DNA of 64,000 nt. It comes from G963702155 sp963702155 (GTDB taxonomy: Bacteria; Pseudomonadota; Alphaproteobacteria; Micavibrionales; Micavibrionaceae). Both the position numbers and the translations under genes were made by a program. The notes beneath the pieces are model-generated. The model ran no database searches, was not told where the DNA came from, and saw nothing but the letters and a program-made list of their open reading frames with translations. This document shows positions 8,570 to 17,267 of the stretch, piece by piece. Each line of letters starts with the position of its first letter. The stretch's first letter is position 1. The stretch lies in assembly GCA_963702155.1 (NCBI GenBank), contig OY969717.1:1736001-1800000 (forward strand). The letters run 5' to 3'.

Positions 8570-11348
8570 GTGTCAGAGGTGCGATACAATATAAAAGCCA
8601 CAGAAAAAAAATGGCGTAAAATCTGGGACGAATCCAAAACATTCGAGGTTTCTGAGAACTCTGACAAAGAAAAATATTACGTCCTTGAAATGTTCCCCTA
8701 CCCCTCAGGCCGCATACATGTCGGCCATGTGCGAAACTACTCTTTGGGTGATGTCGTTGCCCGCTACCGCCGCGCCGCCGGATATAATGTAATGCGCCCT
8801 ATGGGCTGGGATGCTTTCGGGCTTCCTGCCGAAAATGCCGCAATCGAACGCGGCGTCCATCCCGGTGACTGGACAATCTCAAACACAGCCGAAATGCGCG
8901 AACAATTAAAATCCATGGGTCTTGCGATTGATTGGAGCCGTGAAATCGCAACCTGCCTACCCGAATATTACCGCCACGAACAAAAAATGTTTTTGGATTT
9001 CTTGGATAAGGGCATCGCCTACCGTAAAGAATCTATCGTCAACTGGGACCCCGTCGATAACACTGTCCTTGCAAACGAACAAGTCATTGACGGCAAAGGC
9101 TGGCGTACGGGCGCACCCGTTGAACGCCGCAAGCTAAATCAATGGTTCTTAAAAATTACCGACTACGCCGAAGAGCTTCTGGACGATCTTGATAAACTCG
9201 ACCGCTGGCCTGAAAAAGTCCGCATCATGCAGGAAAACTGGATCGGCAAATCCCAAGGCCTGGAATTCGAATGGGAAATTACCAAACCTTTAGTCAAATC
9301 TATTGGCCCAGCAGAAAACGGAAAAATACCTTTTGAATTGGGCACTGGGAAAATAAAAGTTTTTACTACCCGCCCCGATACCTTATTCGGTGCGTCGTTC
9401 ATCGGCCTTGCCCCTGACCACCCGCTATCAAAACAACTTGCGGGCAATAAAGACGGCTTTGATGACTTTATAAAAGAATGTCAGGCGGGCGGCACATCCG
9501 AAGAAGCCATCGCGCAGGCCGATAAACTCGGCTTTGATACCGGCTACACCGCAACCCACCCGCTTTTAAACCGCGAAGTCCCTATATATATTGCAAACTT
9601 CATCCTGATGGACTACGGCACGGGCGCAATCTTCGGCGTCCCTGCGCACGATCAGCGCGACTTCGATTTCGCAACTAAATACAACCTGCCAATCCTCCCT
9701 GTAATTTCTGCAGACAGTCATCCTGAGCAAAGCGAAGGATCTAATCTTTCTTCAAAAGATTCTTCGGCTACGCCTCAGAATGACGATACAAAAAAGAAAA
9801 GCTTTGCGTCTTCGAGCCTTGGCGATTCCGACTCTGGCCTAACTGAAGCCTACACCGGCGAGGGCACACTGATAAATTCTGACTTTATTAACAGAATGAC
9901 CGTGGATGAGGCCAAAGCCGAAATCATAAAACGCTGCGAAGAAAACGACACCGGCAAAGGCGTCACCCAATACCGCCTCCGTGACTGGGGTGTCTCACGC
10001 CAGCGTTACTGGGGCTGTCCCATCCCGATCATCTATTGCGATGATTGCGGCCCTGTACCCGTGCCCGAAGACCACCTTCCCGTCACTTTGCCAGAAGATG
10101 TAACCTTCGATAAACCGGGCAACCCGCTGGATCACCACCCCACATGGAAAAATACAACATGTCCAAAATGCGATAAAAACGCCACCCGCGAAACCGATAC
10201 CTTCGATACCTTCTTTGAAAGCTCATGGTATCAATTCCGCTATTGCGATCCGCATAATGAAACCCTGCCCGTCGCAAAGGATAAGGCCGATTACTGGATG
10301 CCAACCGGCGTGGAACAATATATCGGCGGCGTTGAACACGCCGTGCTACACCTTTTATATGCCCGCTTTTTCACCAAGGCCATGCGCGACTGCGGTTTGG
10401 TCAGCGCGGATGAACCCTTCGCCGGCCTCTTCACCCAAGGTATGGTGACGCACGAAACCTATAAATGCCCATCCGGTCAATGGCGCTTCCCGACCGAATG
10501 TATCAAACAAAAGGACGGCTCTTATAAATTGGAAGAAACGGGCGAACCCATTACCGTCGGCCCGATCATAAAAATGTCCAAATCAAAGAAGAATGTGATC
10601 GACCCCGAGGACATTATGGATACCTACGGCGCGGATGCCGCCCGCCTGTTCATCTTGTCCGACTCCCCGCCCGAACGCGATCTGGAGTGGAGCGAAGCGG
10701 GCATTGAAGGCGCATGGCGCTACATCAATAAAATCTACCGCCTCGTCCATGAGTCTATTACCGCACCTTCCTAATATAATTACAAGCGAAGTTGAGGGAT
10801 CTTATTCCGACGACGCTAAAACTTTGCGCGCGCTAGCCCACAAAACCGCGCGCGCCGTCGCCGAAGATATCGAAGCCTTCCACATGAACAAGGCCGTCGC
10901 CCGTATCCGCGAATTCTCAAATGCGATTCAGGGATTTCTTAGCAAAACCATCATAATTAAGACCGATAGTCATTCTGAGCAAAGCGAAGAATCTTTGTCT
11001 GACAAAGCTGTCTTGAGAGAATCTCTCGAATACCTCGTCCAAATTTTAAACCCCATGGTGCCCCACCTAACCGAACAACTCTGGGAAGATTTAGGGCATA
11101 AAACCCCGCTCACCCAAACGCCATGGCCTTCAACGGACGAATCCCTCCTGACCGAGGACACCGTCACCATCGGCGTACAGGTCAACGGAAAAGTGCGCGC
11201 AACCATAACTCTGCCCGCTGACGCTGATAAAAAACAAACTGAGGAAATCGCCCTCGCCGAACCCAATGTTCAAAAGAACATCGACGGCAAAACCATCCGC
11301 AAAGTCATCGTCGTACCGGGCAGAATCGTAAACATCGTCGCAAATTAA
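8570..11348 (+). CDS. leuS: Leucine--tRNA ligase, with one frameshift and two palindromic insertions
   Basis: Class I leucyl-tRNA synthetase, which charges tRNA-Leu in the cytoplasm. The HIGH-type motif (SGRIHVGH), the CP1 editing domain, the tryptophan-rich WDAFGLPAENAA segment, the zinc-like CxxC pairs and the KMSKS motif (KMSKSKKN) are all present. GTG 8570 is the likely start, with AGGAG at 8555-8559. The frame breaks near 10760-10775: the first frame stops at 10774, and the anticodon-binding and C-terminal domains continue in another frame from LPNIITSEVEG to 11348. One surplus base restores the full protein. Two in-frame repeat-derived peptides interrupt it: SHPEQSEGS in the editing domain and SHSEQSEES in the C-terminal part. 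As the gene is essential, the frameshift is probably a sequence error. Confidence 0.93.
9718..9783. repeat. Palindromic element inserted in frame in leuS
   Basis: The left arm is 9718-9742 (starts TCATCCTGAGCAAAGCG) and the right arm 9757-9783 (starts AGATTCTTCGGCTACGCC). They are inverted imperfect copies matching at about 21 of 25 bases, separated by a 14-base loop. The 66 bases are a whole number of codons and add about 22 residues to the editing domain, in the manner of Rickettsia palindromic elements. Confidence 0.75.
10970..10994. repeat. Second, half-copy of the palindromic element in leuS
   Basis: TCATTCTGAGCAAAGCG begins a 25-base arm that matches the left arm at 9718 at 23 of 25 positions. 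No paired right arm is visible, so this is a truncated or decayed copy. It encodes SHSEQSEES within the C-terminal helical part of LeuRS. Confidence 0.7.
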
Positions 11349-11360
11349 CGGACATTAAAA

Positions 11361-11882
11361 ATGAAAAAAAAACCCGCGCTATTTTTTACGACAATCGTCC
11401 TTGCAGTGTTAACAATAACTTTGTCTGCTTGCGGCTTCCACCCGCTCTACGGCGAAAATAAATATACCGCTATCGGCGCAGAAGATCAGCTATCCAAAGT
11501 CGCAATTGACATTATCCCTGATCGCGAAGGTGTATTGCTCCGGAACGAATTGATTGACCGCCTCCACCGCAACGGCAGCCCTGAAAAATCCGCATATACG
11601 CTCTCCATCAGTAACTTGGAAGAAAACCTGATCGATCTTGATATTACAAAGGCATCCGACACCACACGCGGACAATTGATTATAAAAACAACGATGATTT
11701 TAAATGATCGTCATTCCGGCAAAAACCTGTTAAGGCGTACTCTACAATCCACAGCCAGCTATAATTTACTCGATAGCGAGTTCTCTACCCGCGTATCAGA
11801 ACAAAACACGCGTGAAAACGTGATAAAAGATCTAGCTCGCCAAATCGAACTTCAATTAGCACTTTATTTTAAAAGGAATTGA
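11361..11882 (+). CDS. lptE: LPS-assembly lipoprotein LptE
   Basis: A 173-residue lipoprotein (lipobox LSAC, followed by GFHPLYG, the hallmark start of LptE). LptE plugs the LptD barrel and delivers lipopolysaccharide to the outer leaflet. The gene begins 13 bases after leuS, as in most alphaproteobacteria, and is probably cotranscribed. The rest is poorly conserved, as usual for the family, with I-x-I-x-P-x-R-E-G and a C-terminal helix (DLARQIELQLALYF). Normally holA follows; here it is 5.4 kb away. Confidence 0.88.
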   Translation: MKKKPALFFTTIVLAVLTITLSACGFHPLYGENKYTAIGAEDQLSKVAIDIIPDREGVLLRNELIDRLHRNGSPEKSAYTLSISNLEENLIDLDITKASDTTRGQLIIKTTMILNDRHSGKNLLRRTLQSTASYNLLDSEFSTRVSEQNTRENVIKDLARQIELQLALYFKRN

Positions 11883-11939
11883 TTTTGTCTGATTTGTAAT
11901 ATAAAACCCATATTAAAGAAAAATTATGGGAATTAAACA

Positions 11940-12110
11940 ATGAACGCAAATAATAAAAAACTAAAACCAGAATTTAATGTGCCGGCAGTCACAAATACAA
12001 TCGGCTGCGCCCCTAATCAAAAACATTTATCTATACCGACAAACATAGGTCTAGAGCTCGTTAACAAAGCCCCTGCGGTCACAATAACAACAAACTGTAC
12101 TCCAAAATGA
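11940..12110 (+). CDS. Possible small protein (56 residues) with an internal repeat
   Basis: This ORF of 56 codons from ATG 11940 starts MNANNKKLKPEF. It contains two related segments, VPAVTNTIGCAPN and APAVTITTNCTPK, each with PAVT followed by a Thr and a Cys-x-Pro. No membrane helix or signal is seen, and the Shine-Dalgarno is weak (GGGAA). A bacterial promoter for the next gene begins right after its stop. It may be a real small protein or chance. Confidence 0.35.
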   Translation: MNANNKKLKPEFNVPAVTNTIGCAPNQKHLSIPTNIGLELVNKAPAVTITTNCTPK

Positions 12111-12120
12111 TTTGGAAAAT

Positions 12121-12149
12121 TTTGACAAAAATGCGAATACATCGTACAA
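12121..12149 (+). promoter_or_regulatory. Near-consensus sigma-70-type promoter
   Basis: TTGACA (12121-12126), a 17-base spacer and TACAAT (12144-12149) make a close match to the housekeeping consensus. Transcription would begin near 12156, about 35 bases before the next small gene. Confidence 0.75.
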
Positions 12150-12190
12150 TAAATTCCCATTTTGAGAATAATTTATTAAGGAGACAATTT

Positions 12191-12382
12191 ATGAATAAAC
12201 CATCTTTAAAAACAATATATGATTATACAAAAATGCTCAAAAATCATGAACACGCGGACGGATACGGCCTTTTAAAACAAGAACCAAAAGATGAATCACC
12301 ACAATTTGTAAAATTTACCACATCTTTGAAAGAAGCCCGAAACTGGGAAAAAAACGGCCCTCAAACACCAGAATTAACATAA
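12191..12382 (+). CDS. Small hypothetical protein (63 residues)
   Basis: ATG 12191 follows an AAGGAG Shine-Dalgarno at ideal spacing, a strong promoter and, downstream, a strong terminator. The small transcript of about 290 bases therefore looks deliberately expressed. The protein is polar and soluble, starting MNKPSLKTIYDYTKML, with a short Gly-rich turn (DGYGLLKQEP) and FTTSLKEARNWEKN. No family is recognised. The frame is open upstream to 12107, but no good start exists there. Confidence 0.65.
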   Translation: MNKPSLKTIYDYTKMLKNHEHADGYGLLKQEPKDESPQFVKFTTSLKEARNWEKNGPQTPELT

Positions 12383-12400
12383 CAAAAATTCAACACAATA

Positions 12401-12440
12401 AAAAAACCGCCTTGAGCTTTATGCAATCTGGCGGTTTTTT
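12401..12440 (+). terminator. Rho-independent terminator
   Basis: AAAAAACCGCC pairs with GGCGGTTTTTT around an 18-base loop. A T run follows. It ends the small transcript begun at about 12156. Confidence 0.85.
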
Positions 12441-12520
12441 TCTTTTCTACCCTTTTTATCGATATAAAATATTATATTTCTATTTATAGATAAAAACTTC
12501 GGTCAACAAGGACAAGACTA

Positions 12521-13534
12521 ATGGCAAAAATCTGTATTATTGGTGCAAAAAGCCAAACAGGGCGCAATGTATTAAGCACGCTCCAAAATCGACCGGCTCG
12601 ATACAAAAAAATTATGGCAGTCGTCGAAGATAAAACAGAATATGACATGCTTGAAATAGAGGGCACACAATATAAAACAGAAAATCTCGCCACACTATCT
12701 TTTGAAGACTACGACATTGCGGTCTTTTGTTTAAATGACGAGCTCACAAAAAAATATGTGCCCATCGCAACGGCTAAAAACTGCATCGTTATTGATAACT
12801 CAAGCGTTTATCGTACCGATCCAGATGTTCCCTTGATCATCCCGGAGGTCAACGGAGACAAAATCAATCAATATAGATCAAAAAACATTATTACAAACCC
12901 ACATTGCTGCACCATACAAATGCTTATGGCGCTTAAACCCCTACACGATGTGGCTATAATTAAACGCGTTGTGGTTTCCACATATCAATCCACCTCTGGC
13001 CCAGGGTATCGCTATATCGAAGAATTATACGAAAACACCAAAAGTGATTTAGGCATAGCTTCAAAACCTAGCGAAAACCCTTTCCCCCGCGATATCGCGT
13101 TTAATGTTATCCCTCAAGTCGATGCGTTCATGGAGGATGGCCGCACGATACAGGAATGGAAAATGCAACACGATACAAACAAAATTATTGGCACAAACTT
13201 CCCCGTAAGCGCAACGTGCGTACGTGTCCCCGTGCCTTATTCACATGCCGAAGCGGTAAATGTAGAATTTGAAAGCGAAATAACGCCTGAAGATGCATTC
13301 AAACATATGCAAAAAATACCGGGCTTAACCCCTTTAAAGGGTCATGATGCTTATATAACATCTAAAGAAGCCGCGCATAAAGATGATGTTTATGTTTCAA
13401 GAATAAGAAAAGATCATGGCGTAGATTATGGCCTATCTATGTGGATCGTAACCGACAACCTGCGCAAAGGCACCGCCTTGAACGCCGTACAAATCATCGA
13501 GCTATTGGTACAAAATAATCCTAACGGTTTTTAA
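12521..13534 (+). CDS. asd: Aspartate-semialdehyde dehydrogenase-like protein
   Basis: A 337-residue protein of the ASADH family. This enzyme reduces aspartyl phosphate to the semialdehyde for lysine, threonine, methionine and diaminopimelate synthesis. The active-site Cys lies in NPHCCTIQM, followed by ALKPLHD, VVVSTYQSTSG, IAFNVIPQVDAFM, TCVRVPVPYSHAEAVNVEFE and the terminal KGTALNAVQI. The N-terminal dinucleotide loop reads GAKSQTGRN where GATGxVGxE is usual, so cofactor binding may differ. It overlaps gshB tail-to-tail by 14 bases. It lies in the segment that separates lptE from holA. Whether it is the only asd in the genome is unknown. Confidence 0.85.
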   Translation: MAKICIIGAKSQTGRNVLSTLQNRPARYKKIMAVVEDKTEYDMLEIEGTQYKTENLATLSFEDYDIAVFCLNDELTKKYVPIATAKNCIVIDNSSVYRTDPDVPLIIPEVNGDKINQYRSKNIITNPHCCTIQMLMALKPLHDVAIIKRVVVSTYQSTSGPGYRYIEELYENTKSDLGIASKPSENPFPRDIAFNVIPQVDAFMEDGRTIQEWKMQHDTNKIIGTNFPVSATCVRVPVPYSHAEAVNVEFESEITPEDAFKHMQKIPGLTPLKGHDAYITSKEAAHKDDVYVSRIRKDHGVDYGLSMWIVTDNLRKGTALNAVQIIELLVQNNPNGF

Positions 13535-14456
13535 CAAACGCCGCCTGCTTGCGCTCAATAACATCCCAAAGTAAGGCTGAGTGATCCATATCGTGAAGCG
13601 CATCCAAACGCATTAAAGATCCCGGACATGTTACATTAATCTCTGTAAGATATGACCCGATAATATCAACAGCCACAAAATCAAGCCTGCGCCCTTTTAA
13701 TCCCGCACTAATCGTAGCGCACATCTCTATTTCATAATCCGTCAAATCATAGGCTGTATCTATATAGCTTTGATGTGTGATAAACGCCCCATCCCCGCTT
13801 ACTGTTTTCATGGCGCTTATAATCTCACCATCAAATAACACTATGCGCTTATTGCCATCAAAAACATCGGGCAAAAACTTTTGTAACATCACCGGTTCAT
13901 TTAATTCTTCAATAACCGAAATCGCTTCTTGGTAATCTTTACTGCGCGTTATGCCTTTGCCAAAAAACAAATATAACGGCTTGATAATAATGTCTTGATG
14001 CGTATCAAAAAATCCGCGCACTTGTTTATGATCTGCTGTAACAATCGTCGGCGCGATATATTGGGGAAATTCAAAAATCGCAAGCTTTTCCGGTGTATCT
14101 CTAACCCCCGTCGGGTCATTTGTTATATAAACGCCTTCATCTTTAAGCCGGTCAAGCATATAACTATAAGAGATATAACGCATATCAAATGGCGGTCTTT
14201 GGCGCATAAAAATAACGTCCATGTCTTTTAAATCGGCTGTTCGGTATGCACCAAGCTTAAAATACTCATCCTTGCTCATATCAACCGATACTGGCGCAGT
14301 ATCAGCCCTGACCCCATCGCCATCAATACTTAGGGAAAGAGGGTTATAATGAAAAACTTCATACCCACGCCGATTGGCCTCTTGGATAAGAACAAGAGAA
14401 TTTGTACCTGTGCGGCTCGAAACCGCCATATCTTCCATTTGAAATGCTATCTTCAT
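13521..14456 (-). CDS. gshB: Glutathione synthetase-like ATP-grasp protein, divergent
   Basis: A 311-residue homologue of prokaryotic GshB, which joins glycine to gamma-glutamylcysteine. Family blocks are visible: KIAFQMEDM at the start, MDVIFMRQRPPFDMRYIS, ITNDPTGVRDTPEKL, DIIIKPLY, PVMLQKFLPDVFDGNKRIV, FVAVDIIGSYLTEINVTCPG. Two nucleotide-binding stretches depart from the family. The glycine-rich loop (GNGGAGVFR type) is LFFGKGITR. The RGNxxxGGR segment is replaced by FITHQSYID. It could be a diverged GshB or a related peptide ligase with another substrate. The gene is single, minus strand, convergent with asd. Confidence 0.75.
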   Translation of the reverse strand: MKIAFQMEDMAVSSRTGTNSLVLIQEANRRGYEVFHYNPLSLSIDGDGVRADTAPVSVDMSKDEYFKLGAYRTADLKDMDVIFMRQRPPFDMRYISYSYMLDRLKDEGVYITNDPTGVRDTPEKLAIFEFPQYIAPTIVTADHKQVRGFFDTHQDIIIKPLYLFFGKGITRSKDYQEAISVIEELNEPVMLQKFLPDVFDGNKRIVLFDGEIISAMKTVSGDGAFITHQSYIDTAYDLTDYEIEMCATISAGLKGRRLDFVAVDIIGSYLTEINVTCPGSLMRLDALHDMDHSALLWDVIERKQAAFVKNR

Positions 14457-14519
14457 AAGCGATACATCTAAGGGCTTTTCTTCTAAAAATCAAGAAATCA
14501 TGTAATATATAATCCTGCC

Positions 14520-14798
14520 TGCAATCACCCTTTAGCCTTCAAGCGCACCCGCCTTCTGGGAACGCGAACCTGTCATTCCGGCATTCCACGCACCAAAGCT
14601 TTGGGGGAAAAGGGGCAACCTAAAAACCCAAAGCCGCAAGCAATTAACCTTAAAGTGCTCCTACCCCATACATAACCCGTATTCAAGATGAGCTAAACCT
14701 CGCGCCTTCGCCTCTTTGCAATCCAAGCGCAAACATTTATGAATGCCCAAAAATGCGAATCAAAAAAAACGGGAAACAACCGTCCCGTTTTTTTTTAA
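14520..14798 (+). ncRNA. Possible small non-coding RNA
   Basis: The 448-base gap between gshB and the chemoreceptor holds no ORF but has a TATAAT box at about 14508-14513 and ends in a strong terminator. In between it is GC-richer than other gaps and contains a perfect palindrome CCAAAGCTTTGG and a stem GCTTTGGG/CCCAAAGC (14598-14640). It does not show tmRNA, RNase P, SRP or obvious 6S signatures. Its status as a transcript is inference. Confidence 0.3.
14762..14798. terminator. Bidirectional hairpin terminator
   Basis: AAAAAAACGGGA pairs with TCCCGTTTTTTTT. It can end the chemoreceptor gene on the minus strand and any plus-strand RNA from the gap. Confidence 0.8.
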
Positions 14799-14904
14799 AA
14801 TTATAGCCGATTGATGACGTTAAAAATACTTTTAAAAAACAAGGGCGCAGTGTCTAAGCATCAACAAACCATATTTGAAACGCCCCAGAGAGAATGTAAA
14901 AAGC

Positions 14905-16917
14905 CTACCCTGTCCGCACTTCGTTAAGGAAAGACTGCACCGCATCACGTAATTCGGTTGCCTGCGTAGATAAATCATCTGACGCTATTTTAAGCTGCTC
15001 TGTTGACGTTGCACTATCATTGGCCGCCTTTTGAACCTCTTCAATATTCCGCGACACTTCCTGCGTACCATTGGCTGCTTCTTGTACATTCCGGCTAATT
15101 TCTGCGGTCGAACTATTTTGCTCTTCCACCGCTGCCGAAACGCTTGTCGTTTTGGCATCCACCGAACTGATCTGCTTCAAGATTTCCGTTACACTCGAAA
15201 TTGTCTCTTTTGCGCTGCCTTTAATCGTTTCAACTTTCTGAGAAATCTCGTCCGTCATTTTATGCGTTTGCTGCGCCAGGGATTTGACCTCACTCGCAAC
15301 AACGGCAAACCCTTTTCCGGCCTCACCCGCACGCGCCGCTTCAATCGTAGCATTAAGTGCAAGCAAATTCGTCTGCTCCGCAACTTCGGTAATCGACTGG
15401 ATCACACTGTCAATTTCCTCAACCGCACGCTGCAAATCACCCAGCTTGGTTTGTGAAACTTCTGCCGCATGCGCACATGACCGCGCCGTATCCGCCGTAT
15501 CGGTAACATTGCGTGATATTTCCTTGATTGAAGCACTAAGCTCTTCCGCCGCCTCCGCAACCGTCTGCACATTTGCCGCCGCCTCTGTGGATGCCGCCGC
15601 GACCGACCCGCTTTGTTGGGTCGTTTCCTGTACCGCCGCCGCTAAGACAGATGCCATTTCCTGCATATCAGAGGCCGCCTTCTCAACATTTTGAACCACA
15701 CTGCCAACACGATTTTCAAATTGATCCGCCATGCCGATAAGCGCTTTCTTGCGATCTTCGGCTTCACGAATTTCCGCTTGCTTTTGCGCTTCGGTCATAC
15801 GGTCAACTTCTAAGGCATTCTCTCTGAAGATTTTAAGAGCCTTACCCATATCGCCAATTTCATCTTTACGATCTGAACCTTTTATTTCAAACCCTTTGTC
15901 CCCACCTGAAAGCTTGTCCATTTGACTAATAATTAAGTGGAAATTTCGTGTTAAGAATAACCCCATAAGATAAGCAAATCCTGCTGCAAGCAGCGCAATC
16001 ATTATACCAACAACCAAACCGGTAGTGGATATATTCTGCATTCTTTGTTGCGCTTGATTACCAAGCGTCTTTTGCAAGTCTTCAACTTCATGTAATAACT
16101 CTTCATATCCCGTCAGGATTTGAGGGCCTAAAGTATCAAGCTGTGCATAAATCTCATTACGTTTCAAAATCACATTTGAGACATCGGTGAATAACGCTTG
16201 ATAATCCTTTAATCCTTTATTTATTTGATTGGCAAGTGCACGGCGGCGTGGGTTTTGCAGCTCTGCCAAAAGATCGCGCCCTTCCTTCTGGGCTTGCGCT
16301 AATTCTTTAAATACACGCTCGGAATTTGCTGTTACATTATCTACCAAAAAGCTTTTAGCAAAATAGCGCGCCAACATAAAATCTTGTTGTAATTTACCGG
16401 CATAAAATGCCGCAGATGGGTCACCATCTCTAAAAGCGCTCTCCATAATTTCAGTTAAGTTTTTACGTATAAGAGGCCCCAGCTCATCCATAGAAGCTAC
16501 AAAAGCATCCCGTTTCTTTTGTTCATCGACAGCCAAAAGAAAAGTCACTTTATAATTCTCGGATTCGGCATCAAGGAAATCAAGTGTTTCAAGATGCTTT
16601 GTATCTTTAAAATACTTGCGCATTTCTTCACGTTTATCGTGAATATGCTCAATGGCTACCATAACTTCATCTTTATATTTATCAGAAGGGCTATTCCGGT
16701 ATTTCATTACATCAAGACGGGCAACAACCAATTGTTCTGTAACTTCTGCAATTAAAATACTTTCACGTGCAACCGTACGATAGTCTTCAAAAGTACTTTG
16801 CAATTGTTTAATATTAAGATTTGAGAATATTACTAACCCTACAACCATAAAAACAATAAGAGCAAAAGATGCGTTTAAACGATGCGTAATCTTAAAGTTG
16901 TTAAAAAACGAAGTCAT
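14905..16917 (-). CDS. Methyl-accepting chemotaxis protein
   Basis: A chemoreceptor of about 670 residues. It has a transmembrane helix near residues 14-36, a long helical periplasmic domain of about 260 residues (helical-bundle type), and a second membrane helix near 304-326. A HAMP domain follows (MDKLSGGDKGFEIKGSDRKDEIG, ALKIFREN). The cytoplasmic signalling hairpin has the invariant tip NLLALNATIEAARAGE. No CheR-tethering pentapeptide is present at the end (SFLNEVRTG). I take the ATG at 16917 (MTSFFNN) just before the first membrane helix; another in-frame ATG lies at 16935. No che genes are adjacent, so it is an orphan receptor and its ligand is unknown. Confidence 0.92.
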   Translation of the reverse strand: MTSFFNNFKITHRLNASFALIVFMVVGLVIFSNLNIKQLQSTFEDYRTVARESILIAEVTEQLVVARLDVMKYRNSPSDKYKDEVMVAIEHIHDKREEMRKYFKDTKHLETLDFLDAESENYKVTFLLAVDEQKKRDAFVASMDELGPLIRKNLTEIMESAFRDGDPSAAFYAGKLQQDFMLARYFAKSFLVDNVTANSERVFKELAQAQKEGRDLLAELQNPRRRALANQINKGLKDYQALFTDVSNVILKRNEIYAQLDTLGPQILTGYEELLHEVEDLQKTLGNQAQQRMQNISTTGLVVGIMIALLAAGFAYLMGLFLTRNFHLIISQMDKLSGGDKGFEIKGSDRKDEIGDMGKALKIFRENALEVDRMTEAQKQAEIREAEDRKKALIGMADQFENRVGSVVQNVEKAASDMQEMASVLAAAVQETTQQSGSVAAASTEAAANVQTVAEAAEELSASIKEISRNVTDTADTARSCAHAAEVSQTKLGDLQRAVEEIDSVIQSITEVAEQTNLLALNATIEAARAGEAGKGFAVVASEVKSLAQQTHKMTDEISQKVETIKGSAKETISSVTEILKQISSVDAKTTSVSAAVEEQNSSTAEISRNVQEAANGTQEVSRNIEEVQKAANDSATSTEQLKIASDDLSTQATELRDAVQSFLNEVRTG

Positions 16918-17267
16918 AGCTAGTAAGGCCCCCATACGGATTTCTAATATTTTTCACATGATTTATAACGCAGATATGACGCAGCAGAAAAAGAAGAACA
17001 CAGTAGATATATATTAAGAGTATAAAAATATTTTTTTAAATAACTATTAATATAAAATTTTTAAAAAATAAATTTCTTAAAGAAAAAGCTTTAAGAAACT
17101 AACATATCATAACTTTTTAATTTCAAGCACCACAATTTTAAAAAATTTATATTACAAATATTTTTAAAAGAGACGGTTTTACACATAACAAAGCATGGCG
17201 TGCGTTACGTGACTTATAAGCCCCTTCAATGTCTTGTGTCGCTAATAAATATATATAGTATAAAGAT
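16918..17267. promoter_or_regulatory. AT-rich divergent intergenic region
   Basis: The 350 bases between the chemoreceptor and holA are very AT-rich with many A/T runs. They must contain both divergent promoters. I see no RNA gene, palindrome or repeat of note. Confidence 0.4.

Noticed and set aside
10755..10780. Programmed ribosomal frameshifting in leuS
   Set aside because: No slippery heptamer or downstream structure is visible, and LeuRS is not known to use it; an indel error is simpler.
15031..15694. Long plus-strand ORFs opposite the chemoreceptor gene
   Set aside because: They are antisense to a strongly supported coding region and have no family-like sequence; they reflect its codon bias.
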